From positions 1 through 32,068 of the forward strand of contig DASVCA010000039.1 in the NCBI GenBank assembly GCA_036381835.1: a DNA stretch of 32,068 nucleotides, given 5' to 3'. The stretch comes from DASULK01 sp036381835 (lineage in GTDB: Bacteria > Actinomycetota > Actinomycetes > Mycobacteriales > Micromonosporaceae). Made by a program: the position numbers and the translations under genes. How positions within the stretch are numbered: position 1 is the first letter of the stretch; each line of letters opens with the position of its first letter. The notes beneath the pieces were generated by a model. The model saw only the letters and a list, made by a program, of their open reading frames with translations. It had not been told where the DNA came from and made no database searches. Below, one piece after another: positions 10,386-17,835 of this stretch.

Positions 10386-11756
10386 TCAGCGCGTCGTCGC
10401 CCGAGCGGCCTGCGCGACCTTGGCGAACAGCAGCGTCTCGGCTAGGCAGGCGCGGGCGAACTCACCGAGGTGCAGGCTCTCGTTGGGCCCGTGCGCTGCG
10501 GAGTGAGGGTCTTCCACACCGGTGACCAGGATCGCGGCCTGGGGGAACATCTCCTGGAACGTGGCGATGAACGGGATCGAGCCACCGATGCCCACGTCAA
10601 CCGGCTCGACTCCGTCCCAGGCGGCGCGAAACGCGGAGCGTGCGGCGTCGAACATCGGCCCGGACGCGTTGATCACACACGGTGCGCCGTCGTGCTCCAG
10701 CGTCACCGTCAACGCGGCTCCCCACGGCACGTGCTTCGCCAGATGCGCGGTCAGCGCCGCGAACGCCCGCTTGGGGTCGTCACCCGGCGCGAGCCGAACG
10801 CTCAGTTTCGCTTTCGCTGACGGCACGAGCGCGTTGGGTGCCTCCGCGGTGCGGGGGGCATCGATGCCCAGCACCGAGATCGCCGGCTTGTACCAGATCC
10901 GGTCGGTCAGCCGCCCCGTGCCGATGAAGGAGACCCCGCCGATCATCCCCGCCTCGGTGCGCAGCCGCTCCTCGGGATAGTCCACGGTCGCGCCGTCACG
11001 CCGGACCAGACCGTCGACCGCCACGTCGCCGGCCTCATCGTGCAGGGTCGCGAGCAGGCGTACCAGCGTCGTCAACGCGTCCGGAACCGCCCCGCCGAAC
11101 ATGCCGCTGTGCACCGCCTGAGCCAGGGTGCGGACCTCGACGAAGCAGTTGACGATGCCCCGCAGTGAGGTGGTGAGCGCCGGCACCCCGATGTCCCAGT
11201 TCGCCGAGTCTGCGATCACGATCACGTCCGCGGCGATCTCATCCCGATGCTCGTTGAGGAGGCGTTCCAGGGAGTCGGAACCGTACTCCTCCTCACCTTC
11301 GATGAACAGCACCACTCCGACCGGGAGTGCGTCGCCGAAGGCACGCAGCGCCGCGACGTGCGCCATGATCCCGGCCTTGTCGTCGGCCGCGCCGCGCCCG
11401 TAAAGCCGGCCGTCGCGTTCCACCGGCTCGAACGGGTCGCTGTCCCACAGCGCGCGGTCGCCGACGGGCTGAACATCATGGTGTGCGTAGAGCAGCACGG
11501 TCGGCGCGCCGGGTGGCGCCGGGCGCTTGCCGATCACCGCCGGTTGCCCGCCCGAGCGCACGATCCGCACATCCAGGCCGCAGCCGCGGAGCAGCTCGGC
11601 GACCGCCTCGGCGGACCGCTCCACGTGGGAGTGGTCGAACCCGTCGAAGGCGATGCCCGGTATGCGGACCAGACGTTCCAGGTCGGCGCGTACGCCGGGC
11701 AGCTCGCGTTCGACGGCTGCGCGCAGATCGGACTCGGTGAAAGCGGGTGTGGTCAT
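10386..11756 (-). CDS. M20 family metallopeptidase (dipeptidase)
   Basis: M20 enzymes are cytoplasmic two-zinc hydrolases of dipeptides and acylated amino acids. The 456-residue protein carries the zinc-site motifs in order: LLYAHHDVQPVG (His and catalytic Asp), YGRGAADDKAG (bridging Asp), FIEGEEEYGS (catalytic Glu-Glu), VIADSANWD, and the late EDPHSAAHGPNES (His ligand). The lid domain lies in the middle. ATG 11756 is chosen because the protein then begins MTTPAFTESDLR as family members do, and because TACCAT lies seven bases upstream as a leaderless -10 box. The reading frame is also open upstream, with no stop before the uridine-kinase-like gene, so a fused two-domain product is possible. 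The ligase gene follows after 38 bases. Confidence 0.9.
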   Translation of the reverse strand: MTTPAFTESDLRAAVERELPGVRADLERLVRIPGIAFDGFDHSHVERSAEAVAELLRGCGLDVRIVRSGGQPAVIGKRPAPPGAPTVLLYAHHDVQPVGDRALWDSDPFEPVERDGRLYGRGAADDKAGIMAHVAALRAFGDALPVGVVLFIEGEEEYGSDSLERLLNEHRDEIAADVIVIADSANWDIGVPALTTSLRGIVNCFVEVRTLAQAVHSGMFGGAVPDALTTLVRLLATLHDEAGDVAVDGLVRRDGATVDYPEERLRTEAGMIGGVSFIGTGRLTDRIWYKPAISVLGIDAPRTAEAPNALVPSAKAKLSVRLAPGDDPKRAFAALTAHLAKHVPWGAALTVTLEHDGAPCVINASGPMFDAARSAFRAAWDGVEPVDVGIGGSIPFIATFQEMFPQAAILVTGVEDPHSAAHGPNESLHLGEFARACLAETLLFAKVAQAARATTR

Positions 11757-12407
11757 GCCCGAGATGGTATTCCCGATCGCGATGCCGTGGGTCGACCGTT
11801 GTCCGGGACCGGTGAGCCGCCGGAACCCGTCAACGGCGGGCACGCTTCCATCCACCACCAGATCGACGTGATCATGTGTCCGGTCCGCCGGGAAGTACGA
11901 CTCCTCGCCCCGCCACCACGCCTCTAGGAAGGGCCGCAGGGCCGCGCCGTCTCGGGCGAGGACCCGCGCCCGGCGCACCGAGGCAGGCGCGGTGACGAAC
12001 ACCGAGTAACTCAACTTCGGTCGGATCGCCGCCCGCGCGCTGCTCACCCCTTCCAGGAGCACCACGGGTGCGGGCGGGACCTCGATCCACGCATCGCCGA
12101 AGCGGCCGGCCCGCCAGTCGTAGCAGCGGTAGCGGCCCGCTCGCCGCGCCGACAGCGGGTCAAGCACCCACTGCGCCAGCCGCGGCCAGAAGGTGAACTG
12201 GTCGGACCAGCCGTCGAGCAGGTCGTCGGTGTGCACCACCGGCACCTCGCCGCCGGGTGTGAGGTCAGCGAGCGCGGCGGCCAGCTGAGCAGCGAACCGC
12301 GTCTTACCGGCACCGCTCGGGCCGTCGATCGCCACCAACCGGGTACGCCCCAGCCGCGCCGGCCGGGCCAGGATCCGGCGGGCCAGCTCCATGTACGACT
12401 CAATCAT
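11757..12407 (-). CDS. Uridine-kinase-like P-loop protein with no stop of its own (open into the M20 gene)
   Basis: This is a P-loop kinase of the uridine kinase-like group, roughly 215 residues. It shows Walker A in VAIDGPSGAGKTRFA, a substrate-binding acidic motif VVHTDDLLDGW, YDWRAGRFGD, the segment VVLLEGVSSARAAI and a lid-like VLARDGAALRPFLEAWW. The phosphate acceptor is unknown. ATG 12407 (MIESYMELARR) is the likely start; ATG 12392 and GTG 12449 are alternatives, and none has a well-spaced ribosome-binding site. After the usual end of such proteins (VDLVVDGSVPAVDG, RRLTGPG) there is no stop: the frame runs about 17 more codons into the M20 start and on to 10386. The end given here is where the peptidase begins, not a stop codon. 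It lies 67 bases after ssb. Confidence 0.75.
11764..11769 (-). promoter_or_regulatory. -10 box of a leaderless promoter for the M20 peptidase gene
   Basis: On the minus strand TACCAT is followed by seven bases and the ATG at 11756. No Shine-Dalgarno is present. This argues that the peptidase can be made alone even though the frame is open into the kinase-like gene. Confidence 0.45.
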
Positions 12408-12474
12408 CTCCGCATCCCGACGCGACCCGCGCCACTGGGCGGCGACCACCTGCCGTTTCCAGGCTACGTACGGG

Positions 12475-13098
12475 TCAGGCTCGCGTCGGTTCCGGCTCGA
12501 TGTCCGAGGTCTCCGGATCATCGAACGACGTGTCGCGCGGATCGTCTTCGGTGTCGCGAAGGACCGGAGCGAACTCGTCCGGCGCCCGGAAGTGCGGGTC
12601 ACCGTCATCGTCGAACAGGTGCTCGTTGTCTCCGCGACGCGCCGGGGCCTCTTCGTCGGGCACCGCCTCCGTCCGCTCGCCCTGGACCCGCTGCCGCGCT
12701 TCGTCATCCTCGACCCAACTGGTGGTCGTCAACGACCGGTTGCGGGCGAACTTGGCGCGCCCGCGCGACAGGTCGTGCCCGACCGCGACGGCCTCCAGCT
12801 CGTACGAGCTGCGATGATTGCCGTCGGCGTCGATCCAGTCGCGGGTGTAGAGACGACCGACGACGATGATGGGGTCGCCCACCATGACCGAGGAGGCCAC
12901 CCCCTCGGCGAGTTTGCGCCAGCAGTTGACTCGGACCCGCAGGCTGTTGCCGTCGACCCAACGACCGGTGTCCCGGTCCAGCCGGCGAGCGGTGGACGCG
13001 ACCTTGAAGTTGGCCACGAGGGTGTTGCTCTGGGTGGTGCGTCGCCACTCAGGTGCGGTCAGAACGTTTCCGATCACGGTAATGTAGGTATCGAACAT
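12475..13098 (-). CDS. ssb: Single-stranded DNA-binding protein paralogue
   Basis: SSB proteins coat single-stranded DNA as tetramers. The 207-residue product has an N-terminal OB fold (residues about 1-115) with FDTYITVIGNVLTAPEWR, FKVASTARRLDRDTGRWVDG, LRVRVNCWRKLAEGVASSV, VGDPIIVVGRLYTRDW and SYELEAVAVGHDLSRG. A long acidic, disordered tail follows (many Asp, Glu and Arg). The tail ends in EPTRA and lacks the usual acidic-Pro-Phe tip that recruits repair partners, so this is probably an accessory SSB. ATG 13098 is chosen because GGAGAG ends three bases upstream; the adjacent ATG at 13101 has no spacer. The kinase-like gene follows on the same strand. Confidence 0.9.
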   Translation of the reverse strand: MFDTYITVIGNVLTAPEWRRTTQSNTLVANFKVASTARRLDRDTGRWVDGNSLRVRVNCWRKLAEGVASSVMVGDPIIVVGRLYTRDWIDADGNHRSSYELEAVAVGHDLSRGRAKFARNRSLTTTSWVEDDEARQRVQGERTEAVPDEEAPARRGDNEHLFDDDGDPHFRAPDEFAPVLRDTEDDPRDTSFDDPETSDIEPEPTRA

Positions 13099-13245
13099 CA
13101 TCTCTCCATATGCGGTTGGCCGAGCGACTCGCCCCCACAGCGTGGTTCGACCGGTGACGGTGCCGCGACCGGGCACGGCACGGCTGTGGACGACGACGTG
13201 TGCTGTGGAGAAGCAGATGATCAAGGTGGAACCGTGCTAGCGCGG

Positions 13246-13251
13246 TAACGT
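13246..13251 (+). promoter_or_regulatory. -10 box of a leaderless promoter for the alpha/beta hydrolase gene
   Basis: TAACGT is followed by six bases and the GTG at 13258. No Shine-Dalgarno is present. It lies in the 159-base divergent gap between ssb and the hydrolase. Confidence 0.5.
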
Positions 13252-13257
13252 CGAACC

Positions 13258-14307
13258 GTGGCCGCAACCGTCGACACCGACCTCCTGGGCGCACCGTTCG
13301 AATCCCGGATCATCGACCTGGGCTGCGATGACGAGGGACCGGTGGTCGCCACCCTGGTCCGCCGCCGCCCCGAGCAGCCGAGCGGCCGCGCCGTCCTCTA
13401 CGTCCACGGCTTCAACGACTACTTCTTCCAGACGCATCTGGCCGAGTTCTTCACCGACCGCGGCTGGGACTTCTACGCGATCGACCTGCGCAAGTACGGC
13501 CGCAGCCTGCTCCCGCACCAGACGCCGAACTTCTGTCGCGACCTCACCGACTACTTCCCCGAACTCGACGCGGCGTCGGAGATCATCCGCACCGAGCACG
13601 GCAATCGGACGCTCCTGCTCATGGGTCACTCCACCGGCGGCCTGCTCATCTCGATCTGGGCACACGCGCGCCGGCAGGACGGGATCGTCGACGGGCTGGT
13701 GCTCAACAGCCCGTTCTTCGACTTCAACGTCCCCTGGGTCGTCCGCCGGCCCCTCCTCGCCGTGGCGTCAAGCCTGGCCCGGTGGCTGCCGTACCAGGCC
13801 ATCCGCAGCGGCGTGCGCAGCGTCTACGGCGAGAGCCTGCACGTCGATCACCGGGGCGAATGGCGGTACGACCTGGCGTGGAAACCGGTCGACAGCTTCC
13901 CCGTCCGGCTGGGCTGGCTGGCCGCGATCCGTCGCGCACAGCGGCAGCTGCACGCCGGGCTGGCGATCCCCGTGCCGGTCCTGGTCGGCTCCGCCGGCCG
14001 CAGCCTGACCACCCGCGACTGGCACGAGGCCGCGATGTCCGCCGACACGGTGCTCGACGTCGAGCACATGGCCCGCTGGGCGCCGAGGCTCGGCCGGCAC
14101 GTCACGATCGTCCGGTTCGAGGGCGGCCTGCACGACCTGACCCTCTCCCGATCGGCGGTACGCGATCGGTTCTTCACCGAGCTGGACCGCTGGCTCGACT
14201 TCGCCACGCCGCTCCTGACGGGCTCGCGCCCCACCACTGCCCCGGCGCCGCCTCAACGGGTCGCCCCGGTCTCAGCCCCGGCTCCAGCCGCCTCCGATCA
14301 GCGGTGA
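13258..14307 (+). CDS. Alpha/beta hydrolase (serine aminopeptidase / monoacylglycerol lipase-like)
   Basis: This 349-residue soluble hydrolase resembles the S33 or monoacylglycerol-lipase group. The oxyanion segment is VLYVHGFNDYFFQTHLAEF, followed by FYAIDLRKYGRSLLP. The nucleophile elbow is LLLMGHSTGG with S125, and the catalytic histidine is in FEGGLHDLTLS near residue 290. The cap helices lie between. A Pro/Ala-rich tail of about 30 residues ends the protein. The substrate is unknown; a lysophospholipid or acylglycerol is the family guess. GTG 13258 is supported by the leaderless -10 box and by the absence of a ribosome-binding site. No partner gene adjoins it. Confidence 0.88.
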   Translation: MAATVDTDLLGAPFESRIIDLGCDDEGPVVATLVRRRPEQPSGRAVLYVHGFNDYFFQTHLAEFFTDRGWDFYAIDLRKYGRSLLPHQTPNFCRDLTDYFPELDAASEIIRTEHGNRTLLLMGHSTGGLLISIWAHARRQDGIVDGLVLNSPFFDFNVPWVVRRPLLAVASSLARWLPYQAIRSGVRSVYGESLHVDHRGEWRYDLAWKPVDSFPVRLGWLAAIRRAQRQLHAGLAIPVPVLVGSAGRSLTTRDWHEAAMSADTVLDVEHMARWAPRLGRHVTIVRFEGGLHDLTLSRSAVRDRFFTELDRWLDFATPLLTGSRPTTAPAPPQRVAPVSAPAPAASDQR

Positions 14308-14544
14308 CGGTGCCGGTTCGACAGCGATCCGGGGCATCGCTCGTCGGGAGGCAAGCGGTGGCTGAGCATCCGCGTACCGCGCCGACGGCTGGTCCAGGTG
14401 ACCAGCCGTCAACCGAACGGTGGAACCCAGGGAGTACGCAACCATCAGTTCGTCGTTGAACGCATCGAGCAGATGCTCTTCGCCGACCTGCCCGCCGACG
14501 GCGGGCACGAGCATCGGCACAAGTGTGGTGCCCGTCACCTGCAC
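14272..14544 (-). pseudogene. Doubtful 90-residue ORF, perhaps a remnant
   Basis: In the 322-base gap between the hydrolase and tRNA-Arg, the minus strand holds a 90-codon ORF from GTG 14544. The middle part (VGEEHLLDAFNDELMVAYSL, then STVRLTAGHLDQ) reads like a piece of a small soluble protein, while the end is low-complexity and overlaps the hydrolase tail by 36 bases. TAGGTT lies eight bases before the GTG and could serve as a leaderless -10 box. It might be a short real gene or a decayed fragment; no family is recognised with confidence. Confidence 0.3.
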
Positions 14545-14610
14545 GAAGGAAAAACCTAATACTTGTTAAGCGGAAGGGATAGACCCGTGAACCGCCCACA
14601 CCACACGGGG

Positions 14611-14616
14611 TACCCT
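14611..14616 (+). promoter_or_regulatory. -10 box for tRNA-Arg
   Basis: TACCCT lies 13 bases before the mature tRNA 5' end, which would give a 5' leader of about six bases. GTGAAC at 14587-14592, 18 bases upstream, is a poor -35 match. Confidence 0.45.
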
Positions 14617-14629
14617 CTTTGCGCAGCCG

Positions 14630-14705
14630 GCGCCCGTAGCTCAGTGGATAGAGCAGGGGACTTCTAATCCCAAGGCCGCAGGTTCGAATCCTGCCGGGCG
14701 CGCCA
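14630..14705 (+). tRNA. tRNA-Arg (anticodon TCT)
   Basis: The 76 bases fold as a full cloverleaf. The acceptor stem GCGCCCG pairs with CGGGCGC. The D arm is GCTC/GAGC around an eight-base loop. The anticodon loop CTTCTAA gives anticodon TCT, reading AGA, a rare codon in such GC-rich genomes. The T arm is GCAGG-TTCGAAT-CCTGC. The discriminator base is G and the terminal CCA is encoded (14703-14705). The first anticodon-stem pair looks mismatched, which is tolerable. No duplicated 3' end or integrase is seen, so there is no sign of an element inserted here. Confidence 0.97.
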
Positions 14706-14724
14706 TCTGGTTCGGCAGCACCGG

Positions 14725-16800
14725 TCATATCAGGTGCATTACCGGCGGAGCGGCTTCGGCCACCTCGGCTAGGATCCGGCCCCGGCCGAAGGCGTCCAGG
14801 CGGCCCCAGCGGCCGGGAATGTCCAGCACCTCCAACCGGCCGATGTTCTCCGGCAGTGCCGGGTTGACCGCCAGGTGGTTCTCGTACGGCTCCAGACCCA
14901 GCATGGTCCGGATCAGCAGCAACGGCGTCCCGGTCGACCACGCCTGTGGGCTGCACGCCGTCGGATACTCCACCGGATACTTCGTCACCTCACGGTCGTA
15001 TCCGCCGAAGGCCTCCGGCAGCCGGCCGTGGAAGTACCCGGCGGCGTCCAGGATGCCCCCCGCGATGATCCCGGCCTCGTCATCGAAGCCGTAACGGCGC
15101 AGCCCCCAGGCGATGAACGAGTTGTCGAACGGCCAGACCGTACCGACGTGGTAGCCGATCGGGTTGTACCGGCCTTCGCCCTTGGCCATGGTCCGCACCC
15201 CCCAGCCCGAGAAGAGCCGGTCCCCGACCAGATGCTCGGCGATCTTCCCGGCCCGCTCCTTGGGCACGATGCCGCTCCACAGCAGGTGACCGATGTTCGA
15301 GGTGAGCGAGTCGACCTGGCCGCCCTCAGCGTCGAGCGCCAACGCGTAGTAGCACCCGTCCTCGACCCAGAAGTCCTGGTTGAACCGCTCCTTCAAACCG
15401 GCTGCCTCGCGTTCCAGCCGTCGGGCGTACTCGGGGTCGTTCCAGACCAGTCGGGCGAGGCGCGCCGCGCGTAGCTTCGCGTCGTAGGCGTAACCCTGCA
15501 ACTCGCAGGTGGCCCGGGGGAAGCCGGGCAGCCGCCCGTCGCGGTAGGCGATGGCGTCCCACGAGTCCTTCCAGCACTGGTTCTCCAGGCCGTTCACCTT
15601 GTTGCGCGGCTCGTACCAGATGTATCCGTTGCCCATCAGGTCGGCGTACTCGTCGATCCAGTTGATCGCCGCGCGCACCTGCCGCTCGAGCGCCTGGACC
15701 AGCTCCCAGTCACCGGTCCAGCGCTCGTACTCGTCGAGCAGGATGACGAACAACGGGGTGGCGTCCACCGAACCGTAGTACGGCGAGTGGGGCTGCTCCT
15801 CGAAGGCCGCAGACTCCCCGTACCGGAATTCGTGCAGGATCCGCCCGGGGTCCTCGTCGCGGAAGTCGTCGAACCGCGTCCCCTGCAGAAAGGCCAGGAT
15901 ACGCAGCGTCGTGGCCGCCTGGGACGGAATGAACGGCAGCGTCTGCAGACTGGTGAAGATGCTGTCACGACCGAACAGGGTCATGAACCAGGGCAGGCCC
16001 GCCGCCGGAACGCTTTCCAGGGGCAGGGACATCGGCCGGAACCGCAACGCCGCCAGATCGGTCAAGCTACGCCGGTAGGCGATCGTCAGCGGTTCGAACT
16101 CGCAGTTCACCGAGGGGGCGTCACTGATCCACTTCTCCAGGTCGAGACGCATCTGCATGGCGGTCACCTCGCCGCCCTGAAGCTGGCGGACGGCGCTGGG
16201 GCCGACCTGCGTGGTCGAGGACATGTGCACGGTCAGCTTCGTCGTCCACTCCTGATGCGGGCGGATCGTGACGTCGAACGTGAACCCCTCCGCATCGATG
16301 TTCGTCGGATACTCCGCGTGGATCGTGGTTTCGCGCCGGTACGTCTCACGCGCGTAGCCGAGGCACAGCTGCGACTGCTCGATGCGACGGTAGTATTCGC
16401 CCTTCTTCTCCTTGACGTCCTTGATTTCGAAGAGGTCGGCGAAGTCGGCCGCCACGTCGAGCCGAATGGTGAGTTCCACCGGCTGCTCATCGTGGTTGAG
16501 GATGGTCAGATACTCCTCGACGACGCCGCCGATCACCCGCCGTCGGATCACGGACAGCTTCGAGTCGACGTAGTGTGTGGCCACCCCGGGGACGAGGAAG
16601 AACCTTGCTTCGAAGTACTGCAGGTCGTCGACGGACAGGGCGGTCAGCCGTTCCCCGTTGACGGTGAGCACCCACTTGGAGATGAACCGGGTATCGGCCG
16701 CGAACAGGCCGGTCGGGTACGTCGGCGAGGGGTCGATGTCGCCGTTGCCGTCGCTGACGACGAAGGTGCTGCCGTCCAGAATCCTGACCTGATCTGTCAT
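14725..16800 (-). CDS. Glycogen debranching-type amylo-alpha-1,6-glucosidase
   Basis: The 691-residue protein has an N-terminal glycogen-debranching domain (residues about 1-200: DGSTFVVSDGNGDI, then YPTGLFAADTRFISKWVL) and a C-terminal (alpha/alpha)6 barrel related to amylo-1,6-glucosidases and GH63. Barrel motifs include PWFMTLFGRDSIFTSLQ, YYGSVDATPLFVILLDEY, NQCWKDSWDAIAYRDG, ELQGYAYDAKLRAARL, GYHVGTVWPFDNSFIAWGL and ACSPQAWSTGTPLLLIRTML. It probably cuts alpha-glucosidic bonds in the cytoplasm; no signal peptide is seen. The exact substrate is uncertain because related proteins also act on other alpha-glucosides. The ATG overlaps the stop of the SCP2 gene (ATGA), so the two are coupled. 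It ends 19 bases from the convergent tRNA. Confidence 0.9.
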   Translation of the reverse strand: MTDQVRILDGSTFVVSDGNGDIDPSPTYPTGLFAADTRFISKWVLTVNGERLTALSVDDLQYFEARFFLVPGVATHYVDSKLSVIRRRVIGGVVEEYLTILNHDEQPVELTIRLDVAADFADLFEIKDVKEKKGEYYRRIEQSQLCLGYARETYRRETTIHAEYPTNIDAEGFTFDVTIRPHQEWTTKLTVHMSSTTQVGPSAVRQLQGGEVTAMQMRLDLEKWISDAPSVNCEFEPLTIAYRRSLTDLAALRFRPMSLPLESVPAAGLPWFMTLFGRDSIFTSLQTLPFIPSQAATTLRILAFLQGTRFDDFRDEDPGRILHEFRYGESAAFEEQPHSPYYGSVDATPLFVILLDEYERWTGDWELVQALERQVRAAINWIDEYADLMGNGYIWYEPRNKVNGLENQCWKDSWDAIAYRDGRLPGFPRATCELQGYAYDAKLRAARLARLVWNDPEYARRLEREAAGLKERFNQDFWVEDGCYYALALDAEGGQVDSLTSNIGHLLWSGIVPKERAGKIAEHLVGDRLFSGWGVRTMAKGEGRYNPIGYHVGTVWPFDNSFIAWGLRRYGFDDEAGIIAGGILDAAGYFHGRLPEAFGGYDREVTKYPVEYPTACSPQAWSTGTPLLLIRTMLGLEPYENHLAVNPALPENIGRLEVLDIPGRWGRLDAFGRGRILAEVAEAAPPVMHLI

Positions 16801-17183
16801 GCCCGCCCTTCCTTCCCGTTGGCACCGCCATGCAGGTGACGAGGGCCGACGGCGTTCGCCGGTCCCGGCATGAACCGTTCGAGCATGACGAACAGCCGCA
16901 GATCGCCGCGGATGTCGAAGACGCCGCGGAGCATCGCGCTCTTGGCGTTCAACTCGCCGCGTACGACTCGATCGAACACCTCCGCGTCGGTGACGAGCAC
17001 GCCGTCGACGCTCCCATCGCCGTCCTTCGTCACCCGAAGCCGTCCGCCTTTGGCGGTGACCACGTACCGCTCGGTCCGATCGCCGTCCTTGAACTCGAAC
17101 CGGGTGGTCCCGCCCATGCCGAAAACGGGGTCGTAGGAGTGCCCGTCAAGGCCCCGGAAAAACCTGTCGATAGCCTCCGTCAT
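16797..17183 (-). CDS. SCP2 sterol-binding domain protein
   Basis: This 128-residue soluble protein is essentially one SCP2 lipid-binding domain: TTRFEFKDGDRTERYVVTAK, GRLRVTKDGDGSVDGVLV, then FDRVVRGELNAKSAMLRG and FDIRGDLRLFVMLERFMPGP. Such domains bind hydrophobic ligands in a tunnel; bacterial ligands are mostly unknown. ATG 17183 is preceded by GGAAGGAAGAAG. The stop overlaps the start of the debranching-type gene, an odd pairing of a lipid-binding and a glucan-acting protein. The CBS gene lies 141 bases upstream on the same strand; the gap holds a five-base-stem hairpin GCCCG-CTA-CGGGC but no clear promoter. Confidence 0.87.
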   Translation of the reverse strand: MTEAIDRFFRGLDGHSYDPVFGMGGTTRFEFKDGDRTERYVVTAKGGRLRVTKDGDGSVDGVLVTDAEVFDRVVRGELNAKSAMLRGVFDIRGDLRLFVMLERFMPGPANAVGPRHLHGGANGKEGRA

Positions 17184-17324
17184 CGGCTCTTCTTCCTTCC
17201 GGCACGCGCCCGAGGTGTCTCGCCGCGCCGCTGATGGAGCAGCCCGCAGCGGAACCGCCGCCCGCTACGGGCTTCCCTCGCGGCTGTCGCAACGGCTGCT
17301 CCCGCTGCCGCCGGCAACGCGACG

Positions 17325-17741
17325 TCAGGTGTTCGGCACTTCCGCGCTGATGTCTGCGAGCACCGAGTCGGGCTCACGCTCGACCGCCAGATCGCCGATG
17401 GAGATCACCCCGACGAGTCGGCCGTCGTCCACCACGGGGAGTCGGCGCACGGCGTAGGTACGCATCAGGTCCCCGGCGGCGACGGCATCGTCGTGCGGTG
17501 ACACGGTGACCAGGTCCGGAGACAGGATCTGGTTGAGCGTGACGCTGTCCGGCTCCGCCTCTTCGGCGATGGCGCGGATGACGATGTCGCGGTCGGTCAC
17601 GATGCCCGCGACCTCGTCTCCGTTCATCACGATCACGTCGCCGATTCCGGCGTCGCGCATCTCCCGCGCCGCGTCGGTCACGCTGTCGTTGCCGTCCATC
17701 GTGATCAGGCGCGTCGTCATGAACTCTCCGACGGTGGTCAT
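17325..17741 (-). CDS. Two-CBS-domain protein
   Basis: The 138-residue protein consists of a pair of CBS domains (residues about 7-62 and 72-130), with repeated patterns DAGIGDVIVMNGDEVAGIV-TDRD and VRRLPVVDDGRLVGVISIGD. Such Bateman modules bind adenine nucleotides or related ligands and act as energy sensors; stand-alone forms are often stress-induced in actinobacteria. ATG 17741 follows an excellent GGAGGAG ribosome-binding site. Upstream is a good match to the GGTTT-N-GGGTA stress promoter class, inside an inverted repeat. No catalytic domain is attached, and the partner protein is unknown. Confidence 0.93.
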   Translation of the reverse strand: MTTVGEFMTTRLITMDGNDSVTDAAREMRDAGIGDVIVMNGDEVAGIVTDRDIVIRAIAEEAEPDSVTLNQILSPDLVTVSPHDDAVAAGDLMRTYAVRRLPVVDDGRLVGVISIGDLAVEREPDSVLADISAEVPNT

Positions 17742-17773
17742 GTTGGTCTCCTCCTCCTGTCGGCACCGCTGAC

Positions 17774-17799
17774 TTACCCGGCGGACGGGACGGGTAACC
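17774..17799 (-). promoter_or_regulatory. SigF/SigB-type promoter of the CBS gene, within an inverted repeat
   Basis: On the minus strand GGTTA (17799-17795), 15 bases and GGGTAA (17779-17774) match the GNNT-N14-16-GGGTA class. The leader to the ATG is about 25-30 bases and contains the ribosome-binding site. The site also forms a perfect inverted repeat, TTACCC-N12-GGGTAA (17774-17797), which could be coincidence or a regulator site. Confidence 0.5.
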
Positions 17800-17835
17800 T
17801 CCAGCGGAGCCGGACGGCGACCACCGCGGATCACC

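Noticed and set aside
14606..14613. GGGTAC before tRNA-Arg as a stress-type -10
   Set aside because: No GNNT element lies 14-16 bases upstream; the overlapping TACCCT is a better ordinary -10.
14630..14705. Integration site of a mobile element at tRNA-Arg
   Set aside because: There is no integrase gene and no repeat of the tRNA 3' end in the window.
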